NCBI GenBank assembly: GCA_963693305.1
Contig: OY855913.1
Location: forward strand, 18,301,288 to 18,365,287
Direction of reading: 5' to 3'
DNA: 64,000 nucleotides
From: Meandrina meandrites
Taxonomy: Eukaryota > Cnidaria > Anthozoa > Scleractinia > Meandrinidae
The notes beneath the pieces were generated by a model, which did not search any database, was not told where the DNA came from, and worked only from the letters and a program-made list of their open reading frames with translations. This document shows, piece after piece, positions 62,062 through 64,000 of this stretch; the stretch's first letter is position 1, and every line of letters begins with the position of its first letter. The translations under genes were made by a program, and so were the position numbers.

Positions 62062-62289
62062 GTACACTTCAATATAATTTTTGTTTTGTCAGTTTATGTA
62101 TACAGTGTATCATTGAAATGAATATTTTTCTACAAATTATTTTTTTGCACATCATTTTTTCAGTTTTGGTTTATCTCTGACTGTATCTTAAAGTTAGAAG
62201 TATAAACAGTTTTTAGGAAGAGAAAACACTGAATGTAAAGTGTTGGGTGTTGGTCTGTTTTCAGTCCTGGATTAGTGTTAATGACTTAA

Positions 62290-62678
62290 AGGGACATTGT
62301 CACGGACATTTTTTGGCTTTTTAGTAAAACGGCACCAAAATTATGACTACAAGTACTTTCAACCATGCAGGAAATGCTCCTAGAAAGTGAAGGGAAGGAT
62401 ATCTAGCAAATTGTTTAAAGAAGAGGGTGACCCAAAATAGTTTTCATCAATTTTTCCAAACCACAAGGACAGAACTTGAAAAAGTCAGGCTGACATTTTC
62501 AAGTTGAGATCAAAAGCTCCCGATGGTATCACAGTGAAATCACTCAGTCTATATTTATCTTCAGTACACTGGTATAGTAATTTTAAGAAACCTTGACCAC
62601 TGTTAATGGGTTTCCAATGGTGTAAACATGTTTTTTGAGCTGCTGAATTTTTGAAGTTATGTTCGTGACAGTGTCCCT
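62290..62678. mobile_element. 389-bp MITE with TTAA target site
   Basis: The inverted ends AGGGACATTGTCACG and AGGGACACTGTCACG continue into GAACAT-like sequence. TTAA directly flanks both sides (62286-62289 and 62679-62682). This family is common in invertebrate genomes as I recall. Confidence 0.8.
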
Positions 62679-62682
62679 TTAA

Positions 62683-64000
62683 TCATCTTTCAAACAACCT
62701 GGCCAGACCTATAGCCTCCTGGGGAACTCTCTCCAGTCTATATCACCAACAGGGATGCTCATCATACTCCTATAGGGTTGAACATGATATTTTTGTATCA
62801 CTGACTGAGGGTGTTTCATTTCAATTTTTCACAGTTGACACATGTCTGTATGGTACCCCCGTCTGAGGGTAGATTTTCAGACCCTAGGAATAAATGGGAA
62901 CTATGTACACTGTACATGTTGTCATTGAAGAGTCAGACTGTGATTGTCTGGGAGTTATCTTGCCACTTGTGTCATTAATAACATTACAATTTTGTTACCT
63001 CTTTAGGGTAAGGATAAACATTAACTTGAACCCCACCCCAGAGAAAGATTCAATCAGGAACCTGTTAGCTGGGTACTGTACTTCACAATTTCTGACAAGC
63101 ATCCCCATCAACTTTATATTTGGAGTTCCCCAGGTCTACAGCATGTTTACACTAATCAACTAACCTGGCTTAACTCAATTCATTATCCATGCAGCCTTCT
63201 CTCCTTTTCTGTTGAATTCCAGCCTTTATCATTCCATGCTTGACACTTTGTTATTTCTAGAGAGAGATGAAAATTATATGTTAATCTATGCTGGGTGCAT
63301 GATGACTGATGTACGTCAATACAAAAGGAGCAATCAGTAGTGGCTATTTTAGGGCTCATGTTGGAGTGGGATACGGTAAAACTCTCAAAAAAGCACTGGC
63401 CTTCAAGTTATATTAATAATGTGCTTATCCCCCCATTCCTTTCAGGTGGGCATATTTTTGAAGACTGGGCTTAATATTCAGTGTCTTATTTTTGGATGGA
63501 AATTTCCATTTCAAAAATCTTTGGTTTCAATTTGGACAGGATAATGAAAATGGTTAGACTTTTTTAGTGTATGCAAGAATACCACTGACAATAAAACTCA
63601 CTAAACATATGAAAACCAAAACAAGTCTAGATGTCCTAGAGTCACTCAATCTGAGCATTCTCTCACAACATAAAATACAAAATTTAAGGCACTTCAATGG
63701 AGGCTTGTAATAAATTAAAAAAGGTTTGTTTAAGAATATATAACAAATAAAATTATAAGCCTATTGGCTTATATACACAAGAGCCAATTTTCAGAAGGAT
63801 TTTTGCATCTGAGATTTGCGGGCTTATTTTTGAGGAGGGGGATAGATCGAGGGGCTTATATATAGTTTTGAAATTTTAATGTAGGCTCCTTTTTCTTAAG
63901 TTAACTAAACTTTAGTTAGTAAAAGGAACTCATACTTTAAAATCTACACTTGGATTTCTGGTCTACCTGGCTGGGGACATTTAATCCTATATGTGCATTT
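62683..64000. other. Intergenic or intronic DNA, nothing recognised
   Basis: The 89-codon ORF at 62894-63163 lacks splice or family support. No RNA gene or structured repeat seen. Confidence 0.5.

Noticed and set aside
1..64000. Canonical tRNA, rRNA or operon-like bacterial features
   Set aside because: None seen; the only tRNA-like sequence is the SINE-like unit at 13555-13745.

Overview
This is eukaryotic nuclear DNA: AT-rich, with short exons bounded by canonical GT/AG junctions and long introns crowded with foldback elements. Two genes can be read with confidence. I infer a reef-building (scleractinian) coral, most likely of the robust clade, for three reasons. It encodes a complete histidine-biosynthesis ATP phosphoribosyltransferase in animal-style split-gene form, and such genes have been reported from robust corals. 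It also encodes a secreted discoidin/thrombospondin-repeat protein of a metazoan extracellular type. The repeat landscape resembles anthozoan genomes. The species cannot be fixed from sequence alone.

Layout. 68-12734 (+): hisG-type ATP phosphoribosyltransferase, 16 coding exons that splice in phase to 309 residues ending in -NCRV. Its introns hold at least five unrelated foldback elements, including a 1.5-kb Mutator-like non-autonomous element with a perfect 9-bp target duplication. 12.8-25.7 kb: mostly repeats. These include a SINE-like unit, an isolated exon-like ORF on the minus strand (15556-15925), and a set of transposons inserted inside transposons (19.1-23.65 kb). 25.8-43.1 kb (-): a secreted protein gene read as signal peptide, three F5/8 type C (discoidin) domains, Pro/Thr linkers and a C-terminal TSP1 domain, 574 residues in one continuous phase. 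Its largest intron (28.8-39.8 kb) contains a 9-kb imperfect inverted repeat, and one arm of that repeat is interrupted by a 3-kb transposon full of 79-bp satellite. 43.1-45.5 kb: an inverted-repeat element and unassigned DNA. 45.5-52.85 kb: a tandem array of diverged modules with a recurring minus-strand reading frame of unknown function. 53.5-54.3 kb: a possible 5' end of a plus-strand gene. 56.9-58.5 kb: a 1.63-kb hairpin element flanked by TTAA. 60-62 kb: three unassigned exon-like segments. 62.3-62.7 kb: a TTAA-flanked MITE.

The two confident genes are unrelated in role. One is the first enzyme of histidine synthesis, a pathway most animals lack. The other is an extracellular adhesion or matrix-type protein. 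No other histidine-pathway gene is visible in the window. Exon boundaries and proteins were worked out by hand from splice phase and family resemblance; no search was run.
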